Below are positions 22,896 through 34,834 of a stretch of 64,000 bases of DNA, one piece after another. The first letter of the stretch is position 1, and every line of letters begins with the position of its first letter. Both the position numbers and the translations under genes were made by a program. Origin of the DNA: Drosophila persimilis (taxonomy: Eukaryota > Arthropoda > Insecta > Diptera > Drosophilidae); NCBI RefSeq assembly GCF_003286085.1, contig NW_020825289.1, positions 10,044,001 through 10,108,000 on the forward strand. The letters run 5' to 3'. The notes under the pieces were generated by a model. The model was not told the DNA's origin. It searched no databases and worked only from the letters and a program-made list of their open reading frames with translations.

Positions 22896-23845
22896 TGCAT
22901 CAATTTTTATTCCTCAACAATATAGAGTAAAAACGAACCTAGCTCACTTAAGCCCCCTCTATTTAAACAGTTCAACGACTTGAGGTAAATGGTAGAAAAT
23001 CCTGGTTGTAAATTCTTCTTGTATATCCATTCTATCCTTTCTATTTTTTCTTTCCGTTCCTTACGATATCTTTCACCTGAACTGCTTTAAAAATTATTCA
23101 ATTATTCATTTTCGTAGAGTGTACTTTAATACCCACTGGTCTACAATGGTTCTCTGTGCATGATCAATATTCTATGATTTGGATACACACATAGGAATGC
23201 TCACATAGGAATGCTTCGACTTAGTTCCTGACCGTCACTTCCATGGTTTCCCGGGCTTTATTGACTTTAATATTTCTTTTTAGCAACTCCCTCATCGCAC
23301 TCCAAATATACGGATGATTGTTTTGAAAGAACAGTCATTACAATGGTTCAAGGTTCCGTTTGATCCTTACAGGTCTGAAAATACATAAATATTTGAGAGT
23401 TTCGTCCCTTTCATTAAGTAAAGAGCGGATCTTCTATACTGTCTCGTTCTTTATTTTTAGATGGAAAATATGATATAAATATTTTTTTTTTAATTTTAGT
23501 GCAGTGCAATAATATAGATATATGTGATTTCAAAAGTAAATCGGAAAACTTTTGTGAATGTGAAAAACGGAGCCTGGCTGATAGTGACATGTCCACAATT
23601 CTCCACTTCACATACACATTATGTTTATGTCCAATTCACTCACCCCATCCACAAAAGTAACAGGACACCACTCAAGAATCAATAACTGATTCTTCCCACA
23701 CTCCAAGCTAGAGTCCACTAATATAAACAATGGACCCCATTGATTCATGAACGCCAGAATCACGCCACTCTCGAGAAATCGATTCTTTAGAATCATGCCA
23801 CTCATGAGGACCAATCAGAGCTAGTTATAAAACTAAGGAGTATCA
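22896..23845. other. AT-rich intergenic DNA, no gene seen
   Basis: The sequence has frequent stops in all frames and AT-rich composition. Around 23640-23840 a GC-richer stretch with runs such as GAATCAATAACTGATTC lies directly beyond the hydroxyacid oxidase pseudogene. It may be its old 3' flank, but I see no match to the end of that protein family. Confidence 0.6.
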
Positions 23846-24890
23846 CATTCCTAGCTCCCTCATGTAATGCAACACCGATCGCCAGCAGCGGATGCCTTTC
23901 ATCAAAGCCGACGCATCCCCAAATATCGGTCGAGGCACGTACGCCACCGACACGAAGATGCAGCCGAGGAAAACAACACAAACGACAAAGACTGTCTTGG
24001 CTCCCAGAGCTAGGGCCTTGAAGATATCAATGCCCTGCATGATGCCCCCATCCAGCATGACCACCAAGTCGTGGCCCACAGCCTTCACCACTTCCAGAAG
24101 GGCTTCTATTGAGGCTGGGACTGTGTATAATTGACGCGCCCCTTGTTTGGATACGATGATCCCGGTACAGCCAAACTCTTTGGCGAGTACGGCGTCTTCT
24201 GCAGTCAATATCCCCTTCACGACGATGGGAAGACGAGTGACTTTCTTCAGCCACTGGATGTCCTTCCAGGTTATTGTGCGATCCAACTGGCCGGCCACGT
24301 ACTCATTAATGCCAGAGGTTCCCGTTATGGTGGGGCCACGCCGCCGGCCTTCGCACCCTGGAAGTTGGCCAAAGTCAAGTGTGGCGGTAAGCTGAAGTTG
24401 TTCCGAGCATCGGCTCTCCGTTGATCGGGGCATCAATGGTCAGGCTGAGAGCCTTGAAGTTGGAATTCTCCGCACGATGTATCATCTTCTCAGTTATCAT
24501 GCTGGGTTCGGAAAGCCATACCCACACAAGTGTTAATAATACTCAGGTAATGAGACCCTAAAGCGACCCCATGCCTACAGGTCTTTGTAAATGTACAACT
24601 GAAACCATTTGAAGGTGTCGGGTTCGCCGGCGGCCAAGTCCTCCAGCGATGTGTTCGAGAGGTTGCTGAGAATGAAGATGGATCCGGCTTGTCCGGCAGC
24701 TCTTGCATTGCCCAACTCGTCATCGGGATGAGCCCTTTTCTGCATTGCTGTGGGTGCGATCCCCAGCGGCCACTTCATTTTCTCCCCAAAAATCTCACAT
24801 CCGATGTCCAGCTGGGAAACGCCTCTCAGGCAGCGTGGACGGAGACGAAGCCTTCGGAGCACTTTGCCGGAGCAGTAGAAAATCATCATT
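23846..24890 (-). pseudogene. Decayed 2-hydroxyacid oxidase (HAO/glycolate oxidase family)
   Basis: On the minus strand, blocks of the FMN-dependent alpha-hydroxyacid oxidase family appear in order: RRLRLRPRCLRGVSQLDI, WPLGIAPTAMQKRAHPD, GSIFILSNLSNTSLEDLA, WFQLYIYKD, then after a plausible 77-nt intron (24578-24502) [22 protein letters not shown], and later [23 protein letters not shown] and [10 protein letters not shown]. It is broken. The N-terminal third is missing, the frame shifts after the LTIDAP block (a loss of about 7-8 bp) and again near 24330, and the catalytic SNHGARQ motif reads SKQGARQ, so the active-site His is gone. The end is altered by about 15 extra codons before PRPIFG. 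The family makes H2O2 in peroxisomes; this copy cannot. Confidence 0.85.
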
Positions 24891-25159
24891 TGTTGAACTT
24901 TCTTTTGGAACCAAAGTTTTTATATGCTTTTTTAATGCCCGCTAATATCGATCCTACAGCTGACATAGCTATATGATTCTCCAGAATTTCCACTCCCTCG
25001 GCTTGTACTCCTGTTCGAGGTAATATATAGATATGACAGGGTCGGTAATACTCTTCTTCTGTAATATCCTGAAATATAACGAAATTTACTTAAGCTATTT
25101 AAAATAGATTTTAGCTTGTTTTGACTTACTTGCATCTCTGATTCAGCTATATTCGGCAT
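24886..25159 (-). CDS. Two-exon 70-residue protein of unknown function
   Basis: Exon 1 is 25159-25130 (MPNIAESEMQ), donor CAA|GTAAGT. Exon 2 is 25068-24886, acceptor TATATTTCAG|GATATT. The 61-nt intron is typical. The product has an acidic start (DITEEEYYRP), a CHIYILPRTG segment, a modestly hydrophobic stretch (NHIAMSAVGSILAGI) and a basic tail (KKAYKNFGSKRK). I do not recognise it. It ends at the first base of the oxidase pseudogene, which it does not resemble. It could be a small mitochondrial or membrane protein, the fused 5' part of the pseudogene transcript, or a chance frame; the clean intron favours a real or recently real gene. Confidence 0.45.
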
Positions 25160-26537
25160 CACTGTTTAAAACTTGTTTGTTTTCTTATCGCTGTCTCTCT
25201 CTCTTCGTTAGTTACTCTCTCCGCACTCATTTACGGCAACTCGTTATACTCTCTTTCCATCTCCCTCTCCCACGCAAACAACTTATTTCAACCACTACAC
25301 TATGATCTTTCGTCCCTCTCATCACTGGAATGACACTGTTGTTGTTTTTTCTGACAAACAACGCGTCGGACGACGATAACGGAGGCGAGTGGAAAATAAC
25401 CAGGGACTTTACAATGGAACCAAATGTTTTTGCGTCTTGAATTTCAGTCTGAAATTGTATAAATTTCTACTAAATGGCTAGACTGTACTGGTTACACGTG
25501 TAAGCCGAGGAAGTCTCCTCCAAATGTCATTCAGAATCCCTATCCAGCACTTGGGGGTCTTATTTCCATCTTCGGTGTTGACTCCATTTAACCAGCTGGG
25601 TATCCGTTGTCCGAAACAATCCAGTGTCGGCTTTGCAGGTTTCCATTCCACTTTTACAGCTCCCAAGTTGGGACAAGATCTCTTTGGAACAGTCTTTCGC
25701 CTTCTGACACAGTGCTCTGTCTGGCCAAGACTCGAATGCTCCTATCCGTGAACACCCAACGGGGAGCGCTCTTTACTAGTGTGGCGGATTTCCATGAAGT
25801 TCACCCACACAGGCACACAAAATGTCTCGCTCTTGCCCAGAAACCCACCAAACAGGAGGCTCGTTCCTGTCCGTGGACCCGTGGAGAGAGCAAACCTTTG
25901 CCAGTGTGCGTGTTTCTACAATCCCTCACCAACACCTTCACACAGCGCGCTGCTCTCTTTTGTCACGCACGCTTACTGTCCGTGTGGGAGAGCGATGTGT
26001 AGTGAGCGGAAAAGTGAGCTGGTATTGGTAATTGTAGGCTAAACACCAACACCAATGCAAAGGCGACAGCTCTCTTTCGCGCTTTGGACTCTCTGTTTAT
26101 GTTTGGAGCCGGTTACGGGCCGGAGAGGATCAGCTGTTTCCACAGCTGTTTGGCGATGGAATTCCTGAAGGAAATTCCGGGATCTTTGCTAATTCGAAGC
26201 GAATCGAATAGGAAATATAGGAAAGAGGAGGAAACTGTACTTTTGCATTCCATCACGAGTTTCATCACAAAGTCCAGAAATTTCTGTTTCTCGTTTTGGG
26301 CGAGGCAAGCTAGAAACAGAAAAAAGGCCTCAGTATAAGTATTATTATAGGTACAGAGGCCTTGCACGAGGTCTCATATACATACCCCCTCTCGCGCACA
26401 GCTGCTTAGAATCGCTTATTATTCTATATAATCTATACACAACCATAAACATGCGATAAGGCAGCGTCGTACTCGCCTTTACTCCCTCTCCCTCTGTGTC
26501 GTTCTCTTTCGCTCTGGTCGAGCAGGTTCCAGTCTGT
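25160..26537. other. Intergenic region with uncertain relics
   Basis: CT-rich sequence (25190-25300) is followed by a GC-richer part (25500-26000) holding overlapping open frames on both strands, none over 131 codons and none recognised. On the minus strand 25478-25666 reads WKPAKPTLDCFGQRIPSWL, which looks protein-like but has no start or splice context. It may be the worn remains of a gene next to the peroxiredoxin. No repeat is seen. Confidence 0.4.
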
Positions 26538-26582
26538 CGGATATAAAAGCAGGCGACGCCGCTCCATGGGTATTCAGTGGAG
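26538..26582 (+). promoter_or_regulatory. Prx2540: TATA box and initiator of Prx2540
   Basis: TATAAAAG at 26542-26549 and TCAGTGG at 26574-26580 (initiator, A at about 26576) are spaced 34 bp start to start, as in fly TATA-Inr promoters. The leader from there to the ATG at 26652 is about 76 nt. A focused TATA promoter suggests inducible or tissue-specific expression, unlike the DRE promoters to the left. Confidence 0.8.
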
Positions 26583-26651
26583 GCACAAGCAAGCAAGCGA
26601 GCTAAACAAGATTTAAAAGTAGTGAGATTTATTAACTAAAAGTAGTGCAAA

Positions 26652-27496
26652 ATGCGTCTGGGACAGACTGTACCTAACTTCCACGCCGACACCACCAAGG
26701 GGCCGATCAACTTCCACGAATGGCAGGGAAACTCGTGAGTTGCATCCAAATCGCATTCATTTCCACTCCCACTAAATACCGAATACCTACTAGATGGGTG
26801 GTTCTGTTCTCGCATCCGGCCGATTTCACGCCCGTCTGCACCACTGAGCTGGGACGCATCGCGGTGCACCAGCCCGAGTTCGCCAAGCGGAACACCAAGT
26901 GCCTGGCGCACTCCGTGGACGCTCTGAACTCGCACGTGGACTGGGTGAACGACATCAAGAGCTACTGCCTGGACATTCCCGGCGACTTTCCCTACCCGAT
27001 CGTTGCCGACCCTACCCGGGACCTGGCCGTGAGCCTGGGCATGCTGGACGAGGACCAGAAGAAGGACCCAGAGGTGGCCAAGACCATTCGGGCTCTGTTC
27101 ATCATAAGCCCTGATCACAAGGTGCGACTCTCCATGTTCTACCCGATGTCCACTGGCCGCAACGTTGAGTGAGTATCCGCTCCAAGATTCCCCCAATGTC
27201 CACTCTAACAATCTGATTCCCAGTGAAATTCTGAGGACCATCGACTCGCTGCAGCTGACGGATCGTCTGAAGGTGGTGGCCACTCCAGCCAACTGGACTG
27301 TGAGTATTCGTATACCTGAGCCAGCTGAGGGATCTCCAAACTGATTGTGATATGTTTTTTCCCCTAGCCCGGCACCAAGGTCATGATCCTGCCCACAGTC
27401 ACAGACGAGGAGGCTAACAAGCTGTTCCCCAAGGGCTTTGACAAGGTCTCCATGCCCTCCGGCGTCAACTACGTACGCACCACCGAGAACTATTAG
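26652..27496 (+). CDS. Prx2540: 1-Cys peroxiredoxin (Prx6 type)
   Basis: Exons 26652-26734, 26794-27168, 27224-27299 and 27368-27496 give 220 residues. The peroxidatic cysteine is C43 in PADFTPVCTTE. The family blocks FYPMSTGRNVDEILRTIDSL (around residues 140-160) and the C-terminal PSGVNY end are intact. The sequence follows melanogaster Prx2540 far more closely than Prx6005. It reduces H2O2 and lipid hydroperoxides in the cytosol. All introns are under 70 nt and keep the frame. Poly(A) signal at 27570-27575. In melanogaster, as I recall, this gene has close tandem copies; only one is seen here, with no relic of a second. Confidence 0.97.
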
Positions 27497-27499
27497 AGC

Positions 27500-28351
27500 C
27501 ATTCATAGTCCTCTCACATATTTGTATTTCCACATTTTCATTCTTTACTTTTGTGCCGTAAAACAATCAAATAAAGTTAGTTTTTTTTACGTAATGAGCC
27601 GTGTTAATGCATTTAAAAAAAAAAAACCAAAGCCAATGGGCATGCTGGAGCTGCTGTTGTATGAGTTGTCGTAATCTTTACCACTAACTGTTCAACAATT
27701 TTGTTCCATGAAATTATATTAACCCAACTAACGGAATTGCTGAAGCTGAGCTGACCTCAGCCTAATGGCCGCTACTGTGGAGCAGAGCTTTGCTCGCAAA
27801 AGCTTTCTGCCAGCTGAGCTTAGAGTCATCTGTTTTTGATAAGGGCTGCCTCCCACGCACGCCGCCTGTTTCGTTCTTTCATTCTTCTTTCATTCATTTG
27901 GCGCCTGGTCCGCAGTTCAAAATTGTCGATGAGCGCGTGTGGTCGTTCTGCAGGCGAATAACGGTGGACAAAGCTCGAGTTGAGGCTTATTTGTTGTGCG
28001 TTCCGTGTTTTAGGCCGGCCGCCTCCCTTTTAGGCAAACTACACTACAAAGGAAACCACTTTCGCTTCTCGTTCTGTTTATCTCCTCTCCTCTGTCTACA
28101 CGGACCTGCCTGCCGCCGCGTATTCTTCATCACTCTGCCGTGGGAGTGTTTCTCACTGTCGGTGAGTGAGTGTAAACGTGCGTGTGTGCGTGGAGTGAGA
28201 GTGTAACCCAAACATGTGAAGCAGTGAACAAATCATCTTAACACTCCACCTAGCCCCCAGTGATCTGATCGTTTGTGCGTGTCGCTGAACGACCTCTGCT
28301 CTGCAGAACCTTAAGGGGCCACAAAAGTTTTGTGTCCATCTGTAACGATAA
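27500..28351 (+). other. Prx2540 3' end and probable promoter region of the next gene
   Basis: After the Prx2540 poly(A) site the sequence from about 27850 becomes pyrimidine-rich and GC-richer, with TGTG/GAGTG runs at 28160-28205, like a fly 5' leader. It leads into the possible leader exon ending at 28489. No start site could be fixed. Confidence 0.4.
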
Positions 28352-28489
28352 ATGCAACAACAGCCTCAAGCCGAAAAAGTTTCGCTCCACGCTGTTCTCA
28401 TAAAATATGCCAAGACATTTACATCTCCGCCGCTCATGCCCCGGCTGCCAGTCGCAATGGCCGGCAAAGTGTTAAAGAGCCACAAAAAG
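28352..28489 (+). other. Possible leader exon with a 46-codon upstream frame
   Basis: An ATG at 28352 opens 46 codons (starting MQQQPQAEKVS) that run into AAG|GTACGA at 28489 in phase 0. Joining it to the exon at 32035 would hit TGA soon after, so if real it is a leader exon whose short frame overlaps the main ATG at 32039. The evidence is only the donor and the leader-like composition upstream. Confidence 0.3.
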
Positions 28490-31400
28490 GTACGAAAAAC
28501 ATTTTCCATTGAATAATGCATTCAATTACGACTGTCACATAAACAAATACTCGTCCAGTGAAATCTCCCGTGGGTGCTTTCAAATTTACACTCATGGTTA
28601 AAATAATATGTGCACTAAATAGTATTTTTTAGTTTATTGCAAATATTCTCATTTAGAGTGTAGTTCATTTAATCAATTAAACATCAGACAAATAAATAAT
28701 CTCTTAATCTGGGACCATCACACTTTTCACCTAAATTGGGAATGAATAAAACACCAAAATATAATTTCCAGCTTATCTGAGATCATTTTGCCCGGGGATG
28801 GGAATTGTAACTGAAAAATGAAAAGTCAGCAAAGGGACCAAATTCCATGGCGGTGAGTGAGTGAGGGCGGGTGAGGCAGACAGACAGACAGACGGACAGC
28901 CAGATCGTCCTGGCATAAGCCTTAAATATTTATAAAACGATTAAACAATCTTTTATTTTATTTTCTGTTTTGAAAGCTCTACTCCCAACCTCTCCACCTG
29001 CCCTTCATGAAATGTTAATTTTAATTAAGCGTCGCTTCCCAGCTTAAAAAAAGGAAAATGCAAGAAAACTGGGATTAAACAAATCCAAAGGGGAGGTGGA
29101 CGCAAGGAATGAGGGAAAGAGACAATGTGAGCAGAGAGAGGCAGATATATGTATAGAGAGAGGAAGAGGAATGGAGACAGAGGCAATGCTGAAGAAGCGA
29201 CAATGATAAAACAATAAGTCGGCGGTTGATGAAGAACAGGGGAACACGAAGAGAGGTGTGCGCTGAAGGAAATGCGGAAAGCGGGTCAAGTTTTTGTTAT
29301 AAAATATTCCAAGTGCCGCAAAAAAGAAAATAAAGCTACGAAAAAATAATAATACCAAGTGGAAGCACGGAGAGAGGTGGGAGAGCGTGGCGCCACCGCG
29401 GATGTGGGACTTGTTTAGCAGCTCGGGGGTCCCTTGGATAATACTTGTGCCAGAGACAACTTGTGCGACTTCTTGTGGGACACTGTGTAGGACAAAGAAT
29501 AATAAAGCTCAAGAAAAACAAAGACAGCAAAATGTCTCCCCCTGCCATGGTCCTGATGATGATGATGATGATGAGAAACTAAGGCCAAACAGGTTAGGGT
29601 CCACGTAGAGAGACACGACACGCGAAAGGCTTGAGACCAGGCGTAGGTAGGCTCGAGAGCGCGTCTGGGTAATTATTGTTGATGAAAACTCACACACAAG
29701 CACGCATAAACAAGCGAAGAAAATATGAGCCAAAGGCCCTCCCCCCTCCCCAACTCAATCCCCTACCGGTAAACAAAATGAAACTTTTCTTTTTTGGAAG
29801 TATAATGGATGCACTGTGTCCCGTCGGCGCTCCTTGGCTCCTGCCTGTTCAAGGCGAACAATAATTTGTTATCTGTCCGCTTTTCGGCCCACAGAGTCAG
29901 TCGTCTATAAATCAAGAAACCCCAAAAATATCCATCTCACAGCCATCCCATTGTGTGCCGGCAGAAACATAATTAAGATATTATGTATTGCGAGCCCATT
30001 GTGCCCATACTCAAATTCGAACCACAAAGGGCAGACTCATTTAATGCGGTGGCATCCCCATAAATAATGATTAGAAATTAAATGGGAAATCCCCCATTTA
30101 CTATTATCCATTTAACACAACACAAAACAACACAGCCCATAACTAGCGAAAACAAATCATTGGTGGGGTTTCATTAGAATGTTGATAAATCCGAGCAAAT
30201 TGAACCGTTTACTAATACATATGTACATATGTATGTATGTACATGATGCAGCAGTAACAGTGAAACTAGATTATTGCAAAGTGATGTGTATTTAAACAGT
30301 TCGTTAACAGTTCTGATTTATGGATTATGTATAATTAAGGGGTTCGATTTTGATCGAAGATGTGTCTGATTGTCAAAAATATATATATTTTTTGGATTTT
30401 CTTTCGCCTAATAACTTCAATCAACATTTTACTCCGATTCTCTACATGTAAATAACAGGCGCTCTACATGTAAATACCAGTCTGACGACACGATCATGTC
30501 TTAAACTTTGTTGCATTTCTTTGCTTTGTAAAGCATATTTTTGGGTGGAATTTGGCGGTGTAGAATTCATGTAAAATTGATGTAGAATCCGTTACCTCCT
30601 ATCGCAGAAATTTACTCGAAAAGATTGCGTTTACGCATTTCAAAGCAGCATTTACATTTCTAAATATAATCACGCTTTCGTTACATAAAAACAGTCAATA
30701 TTTAAAATACGTGTACATATATACAAAAACAATATCCACACTCATTCGAATTGTCCATTTGTTGGCAAATAGAAAAATCTTTTCAAATGTTTATTTAACA
30801 GAGTATTTGCTGGTTGTACTCGTAGTTTACAAGTTTTTCGACAGCATCCATTTACATATATGAAAAACAGTCAGATATCGAATTTGAGCTACTAATTAAT
30901 AGCATTAAATAACGAGTTTAGATAATGTATGGGATATAATTTTATAGAATAGATTTAATTTTTGTTTCCTTAATTCGTATGTACCCAACGCCAATGGGGA
31001 CCAATCATCCAAGTCATTCCTATCTGGAATACGATATAATATATGTAATTCCACGCTTCACTTTATCACTTTATGAAGTTTTTCTCAATCTGTTTTCTGC
31101 ATGGACTAGCTTGAAACTTCCGCCTGTGCGGACTAAAACTTTAATGCGAAGGGAAAACTATAAATCTAATTGAAAATTTAATTTGCCAACGACTCCCGTG
31201 ACTAATGACGGAGCCAGACCCGCACCGAAGGCAGCTGCTGGATACAAATTTGTTAATTTCGCCAGCGCTAATTTGCTGTAACTAATTAAAAAACACTTTA
31301 AGTAAAATATTTCGCTGGCATATAAATATGCCGAAGAATGGAGAGGACAGGTTTGAAAGGAAGAAGGACACTGCCAAGCAAATCTAATTAATGTGCGAAA

Positions 31401-32034
31401 CAAACGCACGGGAAATTTATTTAGCGCTTTCCAGCAGGCACCGGAACGGCAAGGTACGGCAAGGTACGGCACGTCGCACCTGAGCCAGCTCGGGCTCGGG
31501 GCTGGCGGCTCGTTCTCTAGCGGCAGCGCCTGGCGGCAATAATCGCGTAAATTTTTCACAAACAGACAACAACAAGTGGTAGAGCGAGTGGCTCAAGTGG
31601 TAGCCAGCACTGCCAGCATCTCCTACCGTCCATTGTCTGAGAGATGATTTGATTTGGCTGCCTGCCTGTAAATAATAGGCCCGATGCTGAGGCTCCTGCC
31701 CACCCACACTCATATGTCCAACTGTCTGTGTGCTTGTTTGTTTTCGCAGTCCTTCGTCCTTTGTCCTTGTTTAAGTGTGTTGTTTGAATTGAATTTGTTG
31801 CTCTTTGACGAGAATGCGGCACCGACAGTCGAGATTTATAGGTCGAGATGAATGGGTTTTCAGCACGGCAGGGGCCGAGCGCAACAATAGGAGCACAACA
31901 AAGCGAGTGCCTCTGAAAACGGTTATGCATTCATTTAGTAATTTCAATACCACATCACCTTTCGAAAATCATCATCAGCGTTCCTGCTTAACGTCGCAAT
32001 GGAGTAACATTTTGTTTCTTTCAATATTTTGCAG
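28490..32034. other. Intron-like non-coding region
   Basis: No supported gene. It contains TGAG/CAGA-rich sequence with a run of GACA repeats at 28878-28897, an (ATG)n run at 29554-29573, an AT-rich block 30060-30980 with two tandem copies of CTCTACATGTAAATA near 30440-30478, and TACGGCAAGG repeats near 31450-31470. The open frames are short and lack splice context. Confidence 0.5.
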
Positions 32035-32703
32035 AACCATGACCGAGCTGGGATCGATATTTGAGCAAGCACCTGTCGCGAGATTGTTGGTATGCCAATA
32101 AATTTGCCCGTGCAATCAGTTTAATTAAAGAGCCGTCAGCGGTAGGGCCCTGTGAATTGTGAAGTGGTTCCAGGTGCGCGGAGCACGCAAGGGTCTGGGG
32201 CATTGTGCGTACAGAAGGACACTCGCCAATCTGTGGACGCGCCTCCGCTCGCCGCGGCCCAACCGGGCCAGTGGCGGCTACTTGCTGACGGGCACAAGTG
32301 CGCCGCGTGACGATGAGCTCGTCGGTGGGTCGTTGCCAGGACGAAGGCGTCAGCAACCGCAGCAGGACCAAAAGCAGGAGCAGCAGCAGCAGCAGCAACA
32401 GCTAGGTGCCGGATACGCAGCCCCCAATGAGTGTTTAATTAATGTGACAGACTTTAGTGATATTCAAGAGAGTAGCGAGGCTGGCGCGGCTAGCGGGGCT
32501 GGAGCAACGACTACGGCAGCTGTCACTGAGCTGAAGGTGCCGCCCATAGCGACCACGAACATCAGCAGCAACACCTCCAATACCGACACCATCAACACCA
32601 ACAGCAGCAACAGCAACAGCAACATGTCACGCATTATCCAACCTCGTTATCGGTTCCGAGATCTGCTCCTGGGCGATTTTTCGTTCAACGACGATGGCGA
32701 AAG
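32035..32703 (+). CDS. Alternative 5' coding exons of an unidentified gene extending right
   Basis: An excellent acceptor (TTTCTTTCAATATTTTGCAG) precedes an exon with ATG at 32039 and 17 codons (MTELGSIFEQAPVARLL) to a donor at 32089/32090. An 84-nt intron to TTCCAG keeps phase 0 into 32174-32703, which encodes Arg-rich, Gln-rich and Asn/Ser-rich low-complexity sequence and then RYRFRDLLLGDFSFNDDGE before AG|GTAAGT. An alternative is initiation at the later ATG at 32624. The exon ends in phase 2 after GAA AG, exactly like the exon ending at 57384, so both may feed one shared downstream exon outside the window. I cannot name the protein. Confidence 0.5.
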
Positions 32704-33761
32704 GTAAGTAAAGATGACCATTTGCCACCTGCCACGGTGGCGGCATTGCGCATACGCCGCGTGGCAGACCCATCCCTCAATACATAGAGCTAAGCGGCAA
32801 CCGACTGAGCCCGGAATAGAACGTTAATTACGCTCGCCAACTGCAATTGGCAAACCGATTTACCATATTTACTTTATATGTACATATGTCCTCTTGCTGG
32901 CGATCGATGAATCGATTTCCGCTTGACATGCAATGCGTGGTAGAGGGTCGAGGGTCGAAGGTTGACGGGGGTTGGGTGTTGGTGCTATCCTGCCCCGGAG
33001 TCTCTTGAATTATGCAATATTCACCGTTGCGAGGCTTGGACTCTGGGGTCAGCTAATCTAGGTCTCGGAATGGGATCAAAGCACTTTCAGTAAGCGATTG
33101 GCCCCCTTTTTTTAATTCCAAATAATTATATTGCTTGAATGTTTGAGTAAAATAAAAAATAAAAAACTCGTATATATACATAGGGTATACACTGTGGAAA
33201 ATAATCTCTTGAAATCTATAATAAAAATCTGATTCTAGAACTAATTTTTTACAAGAATGTATTTCTTGAAGTCAGTAAAAATCCAAGTACTCGTATATTC
33301 GGGCTAAATTAAATTGGTATCAAATCCGCCTTTCGTTCAACTAAGAAAACAATCTAACGAAAGAATAAACCACTCTGGTCTGTACTGTCATTGTTCCATC
33401 CCGATTTTGGCAGCAACCACCCGACCCCTCCTCGACTGCATCAAATAGAAACCAGTGGAAAAAGAAATTCACCGAAAATCAATCAATAGCCGCAGCTCTT
33501 GTCATTCTTTTTGACTGTCCTTTCAGTGACAGGAATTAAAAAAAAATATAAACCGAAAGGTGGCCACCGAGAAGGGATACGTGAATAATTTGATTTAAGG
33601 GAAACTCGTTTAAATATTTTGACCAATCGTTTTATTTGTAGAGTGCTTTTTTGACGATAATCTTTATGAGTTTTTAATTGCTTATTTAGTGGGGAAGCAG
33701 TTTGAGGCTGCCTCGGCCAGAGGATGGATGAACCACGCTTAGTACACATTCAGTTGAAGCT
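32704..33761. other. Intron-like region before the DUF1091 cluster
   Basis: Follows the donor at 32704. It contains a GGGTCGAGGGTCGAAGG repeat near 32945 and AT-rich DNA at 33100-33350. No gene is seen. Confidence 0.5.
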
Positions 33762-34346
33762 ATGATTGGCCAACGCTCTTCCCTCTTTTTGGTGTGTATT
33801 TGTGTGGTTTCTATGATAACTGAAGCCAAGGACGCGGTATGTACTATTCGGACACGTCAAGAGTCTCCGCGTTGACGATTTCGCATTTTGTAGGGTGTTG
33901 GCCGCAAAATGAAGACCACGCTCTTGTCCACAGAGTTTAATTATGATGGAAATTACGTAGAATACTTTGGCTTGGATCCTGGAAAATCCAAGGGCGTACT
34001 CGGAAATTTAACGAAACCGATGACAAACATTTTCATGGACATTCGAGTCGTCAACGAGGTGATGCAGCGGGTCGTCTATAAGATAGATAACTTCGACGGA
34101 TGTGCATTTCTAAACAATCGCGTGATCTCTCGGATATTCTCCCGCTGGTACGATGCTATCGTGGGCAACACCACGCACATCAAGTGTCCCGTTCGGCCGG
34201 GAATCTACTACCTCGAAAACGGGGCTACTACGGGTTTGGTGTCGCAGTATCTTCCGGCTGGGACCTTTCACGTGTCTGTGCGAATGAAACCGGTCTACGG
34301 CGGACCCTTTGCAATTGAAATCATCTGGCGATATATGAGGAAATAA
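33762..34346 (+). CDS. DUF1091-family secreted protein A
   Basis: Exons 33762-33836 and 33894-34346 give 175 residues, with a 57-nt intron in phase 0. Residues 1-23 form a signal peptide (SSLFLVCICVVSM). The DUF1091 core shows YKIDNFDGCAFL, a CPVRPGIYYLENG strand and a final FAIEIIWRYMRK. This insect family has many tandem copies, conserved Cys (here in GCAFL and KCPV) and largely unknown roles; some are expressed in chemosensory or reproductive tissue. This is the most diverged of the three, with a shorter mature N-terminus. Same strand and intron position as its two neighbours, so tandem duplicates. Confidence 0.9.
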
Positions 34347-34834
34347 CTTGTTGTCGCAATGATAATTGCTGCTAAAATGCGCAGAAAGCAAATAATTAAA
34401 GCAGTAATGCTGCCTAAAAATCTCTTATGCTTGGACCACAACAAACACAGGTCTGAGAGGGTATCATATTGTCTTATAAGTAATGTATCATTCAACATTC
34501 AAACATTCATTGTTTAGTGGTTGTTTCTGCCATTTCGCTTCCATCGGAACGTGTCCCCAATTAAGTACAAAGTGGACTCATCAACCCATCAGATGGTTAG
34601 CTGTGCTAAATAGATGTTTTACTCGTGTAGAGATTACCACTAATGGCTCATCAATCAAGGGTGAACAGGGGAAGGATACATGGCATGGCACTAAAAGCCA
34701 ACGACTCACCTGACTTGGCACAGAGAAATTGAGCAATTTTCTGGTCTTGTCGCTTGTTAATTTGCCAATTAATAGCCCATCAATGGGATGGGATCAAAAC
34801 TGAATGGACGAATGATTGTAGGGGGTAGTCCAAC
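34347..34834. other. Spacer between DUF1091 genes A and B
   Basis: No gene seen. It holds the 3' end of gene A, which lacks a clear AATAAA, and the promoter of gene B, which I could not resolve. ORF fragments here have no family similarity. Confidence 0.5.

Noticed and set aside
25478-26002. Overlapping open frames on both strands between the pseudogene and Prx2540
   Set aside because: No recognised domain, no splice sites giving a longer frame, and neither strand clearly better than the other.
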